From NCBI RefSeq assembly GCF_017873135.1, contig NZ_JAGGJV010000004.1, positions 434,001 through 498,000 on the forward strand: 64,000 nucleotides of DNA, in the 5' to 3' direction. The notes beneath the pieces are model-generated. The model worked only from the letters and a program-made list of their open reading frames with translations. It was not told where the DNA came from and searched no databases. Below, one piece after another: positions 43,489 to 54,036 of the stretch. The stretch comes from Rhizobium herbae (GTDB taxonomy: Bacteria > Pseudomonadota > Alphaproteobacteria > Rhizobiales > Rhizobiaceae). The translations under genes and the position numbers were made by a program. The first letter of the stretch is position 1, and each line of letters begins with the position of its first letter.

Positions 43489-45653
43489 GGCGAGCAATCC
43501 TATGGGGTCTCGCCGCATTGCTGGCGGTCCCGTCGCCTGTCGCGGCCGCGGACGAATGGCTGCCGGTGCGCGAAACGTCGATGGTTCTTGGCACGGCAAG
43601 TCCCCTCGACTTCTCGGCCTTCCTGCCCAACCCTGCGATCGATGACGGTAGCCAGCTTGTCACTGGGAAACAGGGCCGGCTTGTCCGCGCCGATGAGCCG
43701 GAAAAACCTGTGCGGCTTCTGTGCGCATCGCTCGCCTGGAGCCCGGCTTCCGGCGGCTATCCCGATCATGCCGACGCCGACCACTATGCCGCCGAACTTG
43801 CCAAACACGGCTACAACATCGCCCGGCTTCATTTTGTCGATGCCAGCCTGATGTTCGGCCGAAACAGCGATTTCGATTTCGACCCCGAAGTCCTCGACCG
43901 TGTCCACTATCTGCTCGCCGCGCTGAAACGCAACGGCATCTACTGGATCATGGACGGCCTCTCTTCCTGGCGCGGCGCCTATGGCGGTTATGACGACCGC
44001 TGGGACCCGGCAAGCGATCTGAAGCTCGCCCTTTATTTCGACGACAAAGCCTTCGACCACTGGCTGGAGTTCCAGCGCCGCTTCCTGACATTGGTCAATC
44101 CCTACACCGGCACAGCCCCGCTCGACGACAAGGCGCTCGCACTCGTCATTCTCGTCAATGAGAACAACATCGAGTTCGACAGCATCGTCCGCGAGCGGGA
44201 GGGCAAGCCGCATTACGACGAGCGCTTGAAGCTGCCGTTCAATCGCTGGCTTGAGAAGCAATACGGCTCGACGGCGGCGCTTTCCAAGGCATGGCCGGAT
44301 CTCTCGGCCGGGGAACGATTGGAAGACGCATCCGTCGAATTGCCGAAATCGCGCTACGAGGATTCGCCGCGCCTCAAGGACTTGCAGGCGTTCTTCGTTT
44401 CCGTCGAAACCACCACCGCGGCGCGGATGACGAAAGCCCTGCGCGAACTTGGCTACAAGGGAGAGATCAGCAGCTTCAACAACTGGCCGACGATCCAGAC
44501 GACGCTCAGCCGGCAGGACCTTCCGGTGATCACGATGAACACGTACCAGGACTGGGTTGGCAGCTACGCGCCGGGCGCGACGATGACGCAAAAGAGCTCC
44601 ATCGACGACGGCGCCGGCTACATGCGCCTGATCGCCGCCGCCCGCTGGCTCGGCAAGCCTTTCGTCGTCAGCGAATACGACCATCTCTTCTGGAACCGCT
44701 ATCGCTACGAGGCCGGGCTCGTGATGCCGGCCTATGCCGCGCAGCAGGGATGGGACGTGCTGTGCCGCCACGGGCACGGGCCTATCATCCTGAAATATAA
44801 CGAGCCCTATGCGCACAAGAAGGCCATGCTGCCCTATGCCATTGCACTCGACCCGGTCGCGCGCGCCGGCGAGACACTGGCGGCCCTTCTTTATCGCCGC
44901 GGCGACGTCTCGGCCTCGAAACTGACCATTCCATTCCTTGTGCGGGGCACCGAAGATCTTGACGACGACATGCAGGCACGCGAGCCGGAACGGCTTACCG
45001 AGCTTGCCCTTGTCGGCGCGATCGGCATGGAAAAGGCAGGCGAGGTCGACGACGGATTAACTGTTGGCCAGCCGCGAGCATCCGTTGATCCGCAGACCAT
45101 CCTCGATGCCGCCAGGGCCGCCGGTTCTCTGGCCAAGGACAATCAGACCGATCTGAGAACAGGCCTCTACGAAAGCGACACCGGCGAACTGCTGCTCGAT
45201 CGCCTGCGCGGGCAATTGCGCGTCTCCACTCCCCGGACGGAGGCGGTGGCTTTTTCCACGCTCAGGGAGCCCGTCAATCTGGGGACGGTGAAGGTCGAGG
45301 CTTCGGACGGCGACGGATTGGTCTCCGTGTCCGTGCTGGACAATGCCGCATCCATTGCGCAAAGCCGCAGACTTCTCGTCATTTACGCGACCGATGCGCA
45401 CAATACGGGCATGCGCTTCAGCGACGACGAAGAAAAGGTGATCGCCGATTTCGGCCGGCTTCCCGTCCTCATCAGGAAGGGTTACGTCGATCTGTCGCTC
45501 ACGCTCGCGGAAGCTCGATGGCGATTGACACCGGTCACTCTCAATGGCGTCGCCTCGGTGACCGCCGCCCAGACGATATCGCCGGCCGGTTTCCGTATTT
45601 CCAACGACACCATCTCCGGTCCGACGACCTTCTTTTTGCTCGAAGCCGACTGA
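43485..45653 (+). CDS. Secreted glycoside hydrolase, TIM-barrel type
   Basis: A 722-residue protein with a Sec signal peptide (LWGLAALLAVPSPVAAA) and a clan GH-A-like barrel. The probable acid/base Glu is in ILVNENNIEF, and the probable nucleophile Glu in FVVSEYDHLF. A C-terminal region of beta character follows from about residue 500. It resembles cellulase-type family 5/42 relatives but I cannot name the family. It is translationally coupled to the GT2 gene (ATGA), so it probably trims or releases the polysaccharide made by this locus in the periplasm. Confidence 0.8.
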   Translation: MRRAILWGLAALLAVPSPVAAADEWLPVRETSMVLGTASPLDFSAFLPNPAIDDGSQLVTGKQGRLVRADEPEKPVRLLCASLAWSPASGGYPDHADADHYAAELAKHGYNIARLHFVDASLMFGRNSDFDFDPEVLDRVHYLLAALKRNGIYWIMDGLSSWRGAYGGYDDRWDPASDLKLALYFDDKAFDHWLEFQRRFLTLVNPYTGTAPLDDKALALVILVNENNIEFDSIVREREGKPHYDERLKLPFNRWLEKQYGSTAALSKAWPDLSAGERLEDASVELPKSRYEDSPRLKDLQAFFVSVETTTAARMTKALRELGYKGEISSFNNWPTIQTTLSRQDLPVITMNTYQDWVGSYAPGATMTQKSSIDDGAGYMRLIAAARWLGKPFVVSEYDHLFWNRYRYEAGLVMPAYAAQQGWDVLCRHGHGPIILKYNEPYAHKKAMLPYAIALDPVARAGETLAALLYRRGDVSASKLTIPFLVRGTEDLDDDMQAREPERLTELALVGAIGMEKAGEVDDGLTVGQPRASVDPQTILDAARAAGSLAKDNQTDLRTGLYESDTGELLLDRLRGQLRVSTPRTEAVAFSTLREPVNLGTVKVEASDGDGLVSVSVLDNAASIAQSRRLLVIYATDAHNTGMRFSDDEEKVIADFGRLPVLIRKGYVDLSLTLAEARWRLTPVTLNGVASVTAAQTISPAGFRISNDTISGPTTFFLLEAD

Positions 45654-45844
45654 GGCATCCGCAGAGCGGTTTTCTGTTCCGGGCTAAATTTTCGCACCGA
45701 TTGACTTATCGGGACGGAGGAATACCTATTCCTGATCGCAATCGGCCTCCGCTTGCACCGGGGGCGAATAGGCGATCCGGGCCACACCGTCACGGCAGCG
45801 TGACGCACGGGCCGGTGTTTCGGGCAACCTGGAGGAGGATTGCA

Positions 45845-46231
45845 ATGCGAGACCACGTTTTTACGATCAGCTTTTTGGCCACTCTTCTCTGTCCGCTCGC
45901 AGCCCTTGCCCAGGAAGGCGATGCCGAGGCAGGCGCGACCGTATTCAAGAAGTGCGCCATCTGCCATGTGGCCGACACCGACAAGAACAAGGTCGGACCC
46001 TCCCTGAACCACCTGTTTGGAAGAAAGGCCGGAACGCATCCGGACTTCAGCTACTCATCGGCAATGAAGGAGGCCGGCGAAGGCGGACTCGTTTGGGACG
46101 AGGCAGCATTGCGCGACTATCTGCACAATCCAAAGGCGAAAGTGAAAGGTACGAAGATGGCCTTCGCCGGAATGAAGAAGGATGACGAAATCACCAATCT
46201 CATCGCCTACCTGAAGCAATTCTCGCAGTGA
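45845..46231 (+). CDS. Soluble c-type cytochrome (c2/c550-like)
   Basis: A 128-residue periplasmic monohaem cytochrome c. A signal peptide ends at ALAQ; haem is bound by Cys37-Ala-Ile-Cys40-His41 and the sixth ligand is probably Met105 in KGTKMAFAGM. It should carry electrons to the oxidase encoded just downstream. ATG follows GGAGGAGG. The leader contains a small inverted repeat, CGTCAC-N6-GTGACG (45788-45805). An in-frame extension back to 45518 is rejected because it runs over the previous gene and lacks a signal. Confidence 0.92.
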   Translation: MRDHVFTISFLATLLCPLAALAQEGDAEAGATVFKKCAICHVADTDKNKVGPSLNHLFGRKAGTHPDFSYSSAMKEAGEGGLVWDEAALRDYLHNPKAKVKGTKMAFAGMKKDDEITNLIAYLKQFSQ

Positions 46232-46369
46232 GAGCTACCCTTATGCGCGCAATTATATTGCACGCGGCGCTAATTGCCTGAATTTGTTGTTCGTGAGATA
46301 CTGATCCGGCATTTTCTACAGATTACGCATTCATGTCCACAGCCGTTCAAGGCAGGGAGGGGACAGGAA

Positions 46370-47215
46370 ATGGCTGTAGTGCTTATCCTCGTTATTCTGG
46401 CAGTCGGATCCGTGGTGTTCCATCTGCTCAGCCCATGGTGGTGGACGCCGATCGCGTCCAACTGGTCCTATATCGACAATACCATCACCATCACGTTCTG
46501 GATCACCGGTTTCGTCTTCGTCGCGGTCGTCTTGTTCGTTGCCTATTGCGTGCTGCGCTTCCGTCATCGCCCCGGAAACCGGGCTGCCTATGAGCCGGAA
46601 AACAAAAAACTGGAAGTGTGGCTTGCCTCGGTCACGGCCGTCGGCGTCGCAGCCATGCTCGCCCCCGGCCTTTTCGTGTGGAACCAGTTCGTCACCGTCC
46701 CCGCCGACGCGACCGAGGTCGAGGTCGTCGGCCAGCAGTGGCTCTGGAGCTTCCGGCTCCCAGGCGCCGATGCCAAGCTCGGCACATCGGAGAGCCGGGC
46801 CATCGGTGACGGCAACGCGCTGGGAGTCAACACCAGCGATCCGAATGGCCTCGACGATATCATCATAGAGGGCGGCGAACTGCATCTGCCGGTCGGCAAG
46901 CCCGTCAAGATGCTGTTGCGGTCGATCGACGTGCTGCACGATTTCTACGTCCCGGAATTCCGGGCAAAGATGGACATGGTTCCGGGCAGCGTGACCTATT
47001 TCTGGTTTACGCCGACACGAACGGGAAGCTTCGAAGTCCTCTGCGCCGAACTCTGCGGCACCGGTCACCCGCAAATGCGCGGCACCGTGGTGGTCGATAC
47101 CGAGGCGGACTATCAGACATGGCTGCAGGAACAGCAGACCTTCACCCAACTCCTCGCAGCAAGCAAAGAGCAGCAGCAGACGGCAATTGCATCCAGCGCC
47201 TCCTCCACAAAGTAA
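46370..47215 (+). CDS. coxB: Cytochrome c oxidase subunit II
   Basis: A 281-residue subunit with two membrane helices and a periplasmic CuA domain. The copper ligands are Cys225, Cys229, His233 and Met236 in CAELCGTGHPQM, and GQQWLWSFRLPG is the aromatic electron-entry region. ATG 46370 begins the first helix; a longer in-frame start at 46274 is rejected. It heads the oxidase operon, whose II-I-III-III order resembles coxMNOP described in Bradyrhizobium japonicum (this would be coxM). A 13-base near-palindrome GCAATTATATTGC lies at 46249-46261 upstream. Confidence 0.95.
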   Translation: MAVVLILVILAVGSVVFHLLSPWWWTPIASNWSYIDNTITITFWITGFVFVAVVLFVAYCVLRFRHRPGNRAAYEPENKKLEVWLASVTAVGVAAMLAPGLFVWNQFVTVPADATEVEVVGQQWLWSFRLPGADAKLGTSESRAIGDGNALGVNTSDPNGLDDIIIEGGELHLPVGKPVKMLLRSIDVLHDFYVPEFRAKMDMVPGSVTYFWFTPTRTGSFEVLCAELCGTGHPQMRGTVVVDTEADYQTWLQEQQTFTQLLAASKEQQQTAIASSASSTK

Positions 47216-47245
47216 GAGACGCTCGAAAGACGATCCGGGAGGGAA

Positions 47246-49027
47246 ATGATGGTCGATATCAGGTCCGGCGCAAGCGAAGCCATTCCGCTGGCGGAAGTCG
47301 AGGACGTCGAACTCTATCATCCGAAAAGCTGGTGGACGCACTACGTCTTCAGCCAGGATGCCAAGATCATCGCCATCCAGTATTCGATGACGGCGATCGC
47401 CATCGGCATGGTGGCGCTGGTGCTCTCCTGGCTGATGCGCCTGCAACTCGGCTTTCCCGGTTACTTCGATTTCATCGACGCCGACCATTATTACCAGTTC
47501 ATCACCATGCACGGCATGATCATGGTGATCTATCTCCTGACGGCGCTGTTTCTCGGCGGCTTCGGCAACTACCTCATTCCCCTGATGATCGGCGCGCGGG
47601 ACATGGTGTTCCCCTATGCCAACATGCTGAGCTACTGGCTCTACCTGCTTGCCGTCCTCGTCCTGGTCTCCGGCTTCTTCCTGCCGGGCGGTCCGACGGG
47701 CGCCGGCTGGACCCTCTATCCGCCGCAGGCCATCCTGTCGGGCACGCCGGGCGGCCAGGACTGGGGCATCCTGGTGATGCTTTTCTCGCTCATCCTGTTC
47801 ATCATCGGCTTCACCATGGGCGGGCTGAACTATGTCGTCACCGTGCTGCAGGCGCGCGCCCGCGGGATGACGCTGATGCGCATGCCGCTGACGATCTGGG
47901 GCATCTTTACGGCAACGGTCATGGCGCTGCTCGCCTTCCCTGCCCTGTTCGTCGCCTGCGTCATGATGCTGTTCGACAGGCTTCTCGGCACCAGCTTCTT
48001 CATGCCCGCCATCGTCGAGATGGGGCAACAGTTGCAGCAAAGCGGCGGCAGTCCGATCCTGTTCCAGCACCTGTTCTGGTTCTTCGGTCATCCGGAAGTC
48101 TACATCGTCGCTCTTCCCGCCTTCGGCATCGTGTCCGACCTGATCAGCACCCATGCGCGAAAAAACATCTTCGGCTACCGCATGATGGTCTGGGCGATCG
48201 TCATCATCGGCGCGCTCAGCTTCGTCGTCTGGGCGCATCATATGTATGTCAGCGGCATGAACCCGAAATTCGGGTTTTTCTTCGCTACCACGACGCTGAT
48301 CATCGCGGTTCCGACCGCGATCAAGGTCTACAACTGGGTGCTGACACTGTGGCGCGGCGACATCCACCTGACGCTGCCGATGCTCTTTGCGCTTGCCTTC
48401 ATCGTCACCTTCGTCAATGGCGGGCTGACCGGGCTGTTCCTTGGCAATGTCGTGGTCGATGTTCCCCTGTCCGACACGATGTTCGTCGTCGCGCATTTCC
48501 ACATGGTGATGGGCGTGGCGCCCATCATGGTCGTTTTCGGCGCGATCTATCATTGGTATCCGAAGATCACCGGCCGCATGCTGAACGAGGCGATGGGGCA
48601 GATCCACTTCTGGGTCACGTTCCTCGGCGCCTACCTGATCTTCTTCCCGATGCACTATCTCGGACTGCTGGGCATACCGCGCCGCTATCATGAACTGGGT
48701 GAAACGGCCTTCATTCCGGAATCGGCCCACACGCTGAACATGTTCATCTCCGTCATGGCGCTGATCGTCGGTGCCGCACAGATCCTCTTTCTCTTCAACC
48801 TCGCCTGGAGCCTGAAGAGGGGCAAGCCTTCCGGCGGCAATCCCTGGCGGGCGACGACGCTCGAATGGCAGACGCCGCAGACACCGCCCGCCCATGGCAA
48901 CTGGGGCAACGAACTGCCGGTCGTCTACCGCTGGGCCTATGACTACAGCGTCCCGGGTGCCGCCGAGGACTTCATTCCCCAGAACCAGCCGGGGCTCGGC
49001 ATGCCAACGCGGGAGCATGCCTCATGA
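47246..49027 (+). CDS. ctaD: Cytochrome c oxidase subunit I
   Basis: A 593-residue haem-copper oxidase core subunit with the usual twelve helices. CuB and haem a3 residues are in GHPEVYIV (His-Tyr pair and the D-channel Glu), WAHHMYV and AHFHMVMG; the K-channel Lys is in VPTAIKVYNW, and the D-channel Asp in GARDMVFPYAN. These mark a type A1 proton-pumping oxidase. Its stop overlaps the next start. By gene order it corresponds to coxN of the Bradyrhizobium alternative oxidase. Confidence 0.96.
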   Translation: MMVDIRSGASEAIPLAEVEDVELYHPKSWWTHYVFSQDAKIIAIQYSMTAIAIGMVALVLSWLMRLQLGFPGYFDFIDADHYYQFITMHGMIMVIYLLTALFLGGFGNYLIPLMIGARDMVFPYANMLSYWLYLLAVLVLVSGFFLPGGPTGAGWTLYPPQAILSGTPGGQDWGILVMLFSLILFIIGFTMGGLNYVVTVLQARARGMTLMRMPLTIWGIFTATVMALLAFPALFVACVMMLFDRLLGTSFFMPAIVEMGQQLQQSGGSPILFQHLFWFFGHPEVYIVALPAFGIVSDLISTHARKNIFGYRMMVWAIVIIGALSFVVWAHHMYVSGMNPKFGFFFATTTLIIAVPTAIKVYNWVLTLWRGDIHLTLPMLFALAFIVTFVNGGLTGLFLGNVVVDVPLSDTMFVVAHFHMVMGVAPIMVVFGAIYHWYPKITGRMLNEAMGQIHFWVTFLGAYLIFFPMHYLGLLGIPRRYHELGETAFIPESAHTLNMFISVMALIVGAAQILFLFNLAWSLKRGKPSGGNPWRATTLEWQTPQTPPAHGNWGNELPVVYRWAYDYSVPGAAEDFIPQNQPGLGMPTREHAS

Positions 49028-49728
49028 GCGTCATGCTGATATTCCTCGCCGGCATTGCCGCCATCGTCATCTGGTGGATGGGCCAGCAGCGGCTGACCTC
49101 CAGGCCATGGCTGGAGGTGGGACACGTCGGACATCCGGGCGGCGGCGAGCGTTCTCCCATCCCGACTGCGAGAATCGGCCTCTATGTCTTTCTGGCGGTC
49201 GTCGGTGCCCTGTTCAGCCTCTTCGTGAGCGCCTATATGATGCGCGTCGGAACGCCCGACTGGTGGTCGACACCCATTCCACGGCTGCTCTGGCTGAACA
49301 CCGCATCGCTGATCGTCAGCAGCGCCGCCATGCAATGGGCGAAGGCCGAAGCGCAACGCGGCCACGGCGCCACCATGCGGACCGGTCTCCTTGCAGCACT
49401 CGCAACTGCGATACTCTTCCTGACCGGACAAATCTTCGCCTGGCGGGAACTGACGCAGGCCGGCTATGTGCTTGCCGACAATCCGGCCAACAGCTTCTTC
49501 TATGTGATTACCGGCATGCACGGCCTCCACATTGTGGGAGGGCTGATCGCGCTTGGCCGGACAACGACCAGAACGTGGAATGGCGTGGTGACCGACAGGA
49601 CGCGCCTGAGCGTGGGCCTTTGCGCCACCTATTGGCATTTCATGCTGATCGTCTGGCTGATCCTGTTTGCACTCTTTGCCGGCTGGGCAAATGATTTCGC
49701 CGATCTTTGCCGGCAATTGCTCACATAG
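49024..49728 (+). CDS. Cytochrome c oxidase subunit III-like protein (first)
   Basis: A 234-residue subunit III family membrane protein. It ends with ANSFFYVITGMHGLHIVGGLIALG and TYWHFMLIVWLILF, the conserved late helices. It overlaps the subunit I gene by four bases (ATGA). It corresponds in order to coxO. Having two subunit III-type genes in one operon is known from the Bradyrhizobium coxMNOP system. Confidence 0.88.
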   Translation: MSVMLIFLAGIAAIVIWWMGQQRLTSRPWLEVGHVGHPGGGERSPIPTARIGLYVFLAVVGALFSLFVSAYMMRVGTPDWWSTPIPRLLWLNTASLIVSSAAMQWAKAEAQRGHGATMRTGLLAALATAILFLTGQIFAWRELTQAGYVLADNPANSFFYVITGMHGLHIVGGLIALGRTTTRTWNGVVTDRTRLSVGLCATYWHFMLIVWLILFALFAGWANDFADLCRQLLT

Positions 49729-49736
49729 GGAGTGAG

Positions 49737-50462
49737 ATGATGGCTCAAACCATAGAGACGCATACCGGCGAAACGCTCCAGCGCCCCTTGGGATTGCGCG
49801 GCGTCGCAGCCGACCTGTCCTCCGATCAGCGTGCGTTCAAGAACATCTCCTGGGGAAAGGCCATGATGTGGATCTTCCTCCTCAGCGACACCTTCATCTT
49901 CGGCTGCTTTCTGGTCGCCTACATGACGGCGCGCATGTCGACGACCATCGCCTGGCCCAATCCCAGCGAGGTTTTCGCGCTCACCATCGGCGGGCATGAG
50001 ATCCCGTTGATCCTGATCGCCATCATGACCTTCGTCCTGATCTCAAGCAGTGGCACCATGGCGATGGCTGTCAATTTCGGGTACCGCCGGGACCGGCGCA
50101 CGACGGCGATCATGATGCTCCTGACGGCAGTCCTTGGCGCAACCTTCGTCGGAATGCAGGCATTCGAATGGTCGAAGCTGATTTCGGAAGGCGTTCGCCC
50201 CTGGGAGAACCCTTGGGGGGCGGCGCAGTTCGGCTCGACCTTTTTCATGATCACCGGATTTCACGGCACCCATGTGACGATCGGCGTGATCTTTCTTTTG
50301 ATCGTCGCGCGCAAGGTCTGGCGCGGAGATTTCGACACCGAAAGGCGAGGCTTTTTCACCAGCCGCAAAGGCAATTACGAGGTCGTCGAGATCACCGGCC
50401 TCTACTGGCACTTCGTCGATCTGGTCTGGGTCTTCATCTTCGCATTTTTCTATCTGTGGTGA
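49737..50462 (+). CDS. Cytochrome c oxidase subunit III-like protein (second)
   Basis: A 241-residue subunit III family protein, distinct from the one before it. Conserved parts include WGKAMMWIFLLSDTFIFGCF, FMITGFHGTHVTIGV and GLYWHFVDLVWVFIFAFFYLW, the last being the classical C-terminus of subunit III. The start is the first of two ATGs (49737, 49740) after GGGAGTGAG. It corresponds in order to coxP. How both copies associate with one enzyme is unknown. Confidence 0.9.
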   Translation: MMAQTIETHTGETLQRPLGLRGVAADLSSDQRAFKNISWGKAMMWIFLLSDTFIFGCFLVAYMTARMSTTIAWPNPSEVFALTIGGHEIPLILIAIMTFVLISSSGTMAMAVNFGYRRDRRTTAIMMLLTAVLGATFVGMQAFEWSKLISEGVRPWENPWGAAQFGSTFFMITGFHGTHVTIGVIFLLIVARKVWRGDFDTERRGFFTSRKGNYEVVEITGLYWHFVDLVWVFIFAFFYLW

Positions 50463-50471
50463 GGTGACGTG

Positions 50472-50825
50472 ATGACACAGGTTGCAACGCATGCCCAAAT
50501 GCAGGTGAAGGAGCAGCACCAGCAGCCTCCGATCAAGCTCTATCTCGTCGTCTGGGGCTTTCTCTTCATCCTCAGCGCCTGCTCCTATTTCGTCGATTAT
50601 GCCGGCCTGCAGGGATATCTGCGCTGGTCGCTCATCCTTCTTTTCATGGCCCTGAAGGCGGGGCTGATCATCGCGATCTTCATGCATATGGCCTGGGAAC
50701 GGTTGGCGCTCGTCTATGCCGTGCTGCTGCCGCCGGTCCTTGTGCTGGTTTTCGTCGCACTGATGATGTCGGAGGCGAACTACACTGCCTTGACACGCAT
50801 GACCTTCTTCGCCGCGTCCCCGTAG
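50472..50825 (+). CDS. Cytochrome c oxidase subunit IV-like protein
   Basis: A 117-residue membrane protein of the prokaryotic oxidase subunit IV (caa3-type) family, with three hydrophobic segments (LYLVVWGFLFILSACSYFV, WSLILLFMALKAGLIIAIFM and LVYAVLLPPVLVLVFVALMM). It ends the oxidase operon, ten bases after the second subunit III gene. ATG 50472 is chosen over the adjacent GTG 50469. Such small subunits stabilise assembly. Confidence 0.85.
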   Translation: MTQVATHAQMQVKEQHQQPPIKLYLVVWGFLFILSACSYFVDYAGLQGYLRWSLILLFMALKAGLIIAIFMHMAWERLALVYAVLLPPVLVLVFVALMMSEANYTALTRMTFFAASP

Positions 50826-50989
50826 CGGGTTAGGCCACCCTTCCGTTCATGCATCGCCACCCATCCAGAGCGGGTTCGTGCGCACGCCATGACGAGGACG
50901 AAGCAAGGGCCGGCGGTCAAAACACGGCCCAACAGCCCTTCCATCCAGCGGCAATTTTGATATGACCTCCTTCTTTCGAAGGAGTGAAA

Positions 50990-51244
50990 ATGGCTGCGCG
51001 AGACCGATACTCAAGGAAGCTGGAATGCGGCCAATGCGGACACGCGGGTTTCGCCGAGGTGTCCGAGGACGACGATCCCCGCCGCAAGACACGGGGATTT
51101 GAGATCGACGACCTGCCCAGCGGCTTCGAAACCGAGTTCGCCTCCAGCAATCCGAGCAAACACATGATCCGTTGCCGGTGCGGCCATAAATTCAGGTTCG
51201 AGCAAAAGACAGCTTACGCTCCCGGAGGAGAGCCCAGACGGTGA
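50990..51244 (+). CDS. Small zinc-ribbon-like protein, unknown function
   Basis: An 84-residue protein with CGQCG near residue 14 and CRCGHKF near residue 61, which may form a zinc knuckle. The segment between is acidic and polar. I do not recognise a family. The ribosome site GAAGGAGTGAAA before ATG is strong. It lies in a stretch of small genes between the oxidase operon and groEL. Confidence 0.75.
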   Translation: MAARDRYSRKLECGQCGHAGFAEVSEDDDPRRKTRGFEIDDLPSGFETEFASSNPSKHMIRCRCGHKFRFEQKTAYAPGGEPRR

Positions 51245-51357
51245 CCGCCCGGAAACTCGATCATATTTCGCTGGAAAATAGCGCGGCGGAAAGGGCAGCC
51301 GACCTTTGACGCGGACTTGGTCGAGGTCATCGCCGGCGCCCATAGCATCCGCAGGAC

Positions 51358-51651
51358 CTATTTGTTGGCCATCAGCCACATCTTGCCAGCCATCGTTATC
51401 TCGCGAGGATCGTTCGATACGTCGTCGTCAAGGTGGCTGCGTCCCAGCAGCCCGAACTCTTCGAGTTCATTCAGGGTCACCGTCGTCAGGAACCTGATTT
51501 TCTGTGGCCGTTCCTGAAATCTGTCCGTCTTTGCATAGGTGACCGTCGCGTTCAGGTGGGTCCATTTCTTCGCCGGTTGCGGAAAAAGGTTGCCTTCCTT
51601 GGCGAGCTTCAGCCCTCTGATCTGGACCGGTGTGAGTTCGAGCTTAATCAT
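51358..51651 (-). CDS. Hypothetical protein
   Basis: A 97-residue protein that I do not recognise. It is basic in its first half (LTPVQIRGLKLAKEGNLFPQP) and contains a TLNELEEFGLLGRSHLDD segment that could be a helix-turn-helix or winged-helix recognition region, but this is weak. ATG has AAGGACAG upstream. It is followed by no obvious partner; groEL, on the same strand, lies upstream. Confidence 0.6.
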   Translation of the reverse strand: MIKLELTPVQIRGLKLAKEGNLFPQPAKKWTHLNATVTYAKTDRFQERPQKIRFLTTVTLNELEEFGLLGRSHLDDDVSNDPREITMAGKMWLMANK

Positions 51652-51747
51652 ATTCTGTCCTTGGATAGGCTATCGATCTGAAATGGAGAAAAAACTATCG
51701 GCAAGCAGTGCGAAGTTTAACGAACTTGCGAATATCGCCAATGCGTG

Positions 51748-51783
51748 GTGAAGAGGGCTCCGATCGAGCGGAACCCTCTTCAC
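51748..51783. terminator. Hairpin after groEL
   Basis: GTGAAGAGGG (51748-51757) pairs with CCCTCTTCAC (51774-51783) around a 16-base loop, 37 bases past the groEL stop. No long T run follows on the minus strand, but the stem is perfect and well placed to end the groESL transcript. Confidence 0.65.
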
Positions 51784-51820
51784 TGTATGAAGTCTAACAC
51801 GTTTCCAGAATGGAAACTGA

Positions 51821-53509
<1,689 letters not shown>

Positions 53510-53512
53510 CTA

Positions 53513-53809
53513 TCAGCCGATAACGCCCATGATGTCAGCTTCCTTCATGATCAGAAGGTCTTCGCCGTTGAGCTTGACTTCGGTGCCCGACCATTTGCCG
53601 AACAGGATGCGGTCGCCAGACTTGACGTCGAGCGCAATGATCTTGCCGCTCTCATCGCGGGTACCGGTGCCGACAGCGACGATTTCGCCTTCCTGCGGCT
53701 TTTCCTTGGCGGTATCCGGAATGATGATGCCGCCCTTGGTCTTGGCTTCAGCCTCGATACGGCGCACGACCACACGATCGTGCAGCGGGCGAAAATTGGT
53801 GCTTGTCAT
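53513..53809 (-). CDS. groES: Co-chaperonin GroES
   Basis: The 98-residue lid of the chaperonin. It starts with [17 protein letters not shown], carries the mobile loop [19 protein letters not shown] and ends [15 protein letters not shown] ([14 protein letters not shown]). It heads the groESL operon; AAGGA precedes ATG. The CIRCE element 56-80 bases upstream gives heat-shock control by HrcA. Confidence 0.99.
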   Translation of the reverse strand: MTSTNFRPLHDRVVVRRIEAEAKTKGGIIIPDTAKEKPQEGEIVAVGTGTRDESGKIIALDVKSGDRILFGKWSGTEVKLNGEDLLIMKEADIMGVIG

Positions 53810-53864
53810 GTTTTGGATTCCTTGATGGGATCACGGCCGGATGGCTCATCCCATCGATGATAAG

Positions 53865-53889
53865 TAGCACTCTCTGGCCTAGAGTGCTA
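53865..53889. promoter_or_regulatory. CIRCE element (HrcA operator)
   Basis: TAGCACTC (53865-53872), a nine-base spacer and GAGTGCTA (53882-53889) match the conserved CIRCE inverted repeat upstream of groESL. The known role is repression by HrcA, relieved on heat shock. Confidence 0.97.
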
Positions 53890-54000
53890 GCGATCATTCC
53901 ATGGCGAAGCCGATGCAATCAAAAACACCCGGATTCGCTTGGTAGTACCCGCATGCTTCTGCTATCAGCGTTTCAGCTCAATACGCGAAAGAGACAGTCA

Positions 54001-54036
54001 ATGAATGCGACGCCGTTTCCCGGGGCGACAGTGTGA
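54001..54036 (+). CDS. Eleven-codon mini-ORF overlapping the rsgA start
   Basis: ATG at 54001, preceded by AAAGAGACAG, opens a frame of eleven codons whose TGA at 54034 overlaps the GTG start of rsgA at 54033. It may couple translation of rsgA or be chance. The peptide (MNATPFPGATV) has no recognisable features. Confidence 0.3.
   Translation: MNATPFPGATV

Noticed and set aside
26066..45653. Exosortase/PEP-CTERM system
   Set aside because: The gene mix suggested it, but no exosortase-like membrane protein and no PEP-type sorting tail was found in any protein of the region.
45518..45844. Upstream extension of the cytochrome c frame
   Set aside because: It overlaps the end of the glycoside hydrolase gene and hides the signal peptide; the strong GGAGGAGG site marks 45845.
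46331..49018. An 895-codon minus-strand frame opposite coxB and ctaD
   Set aside because: The translation is extremely rich in His, Asp and Arg, complementary to membrane-protein codons; the plus strand carries clear oxidase subunits.
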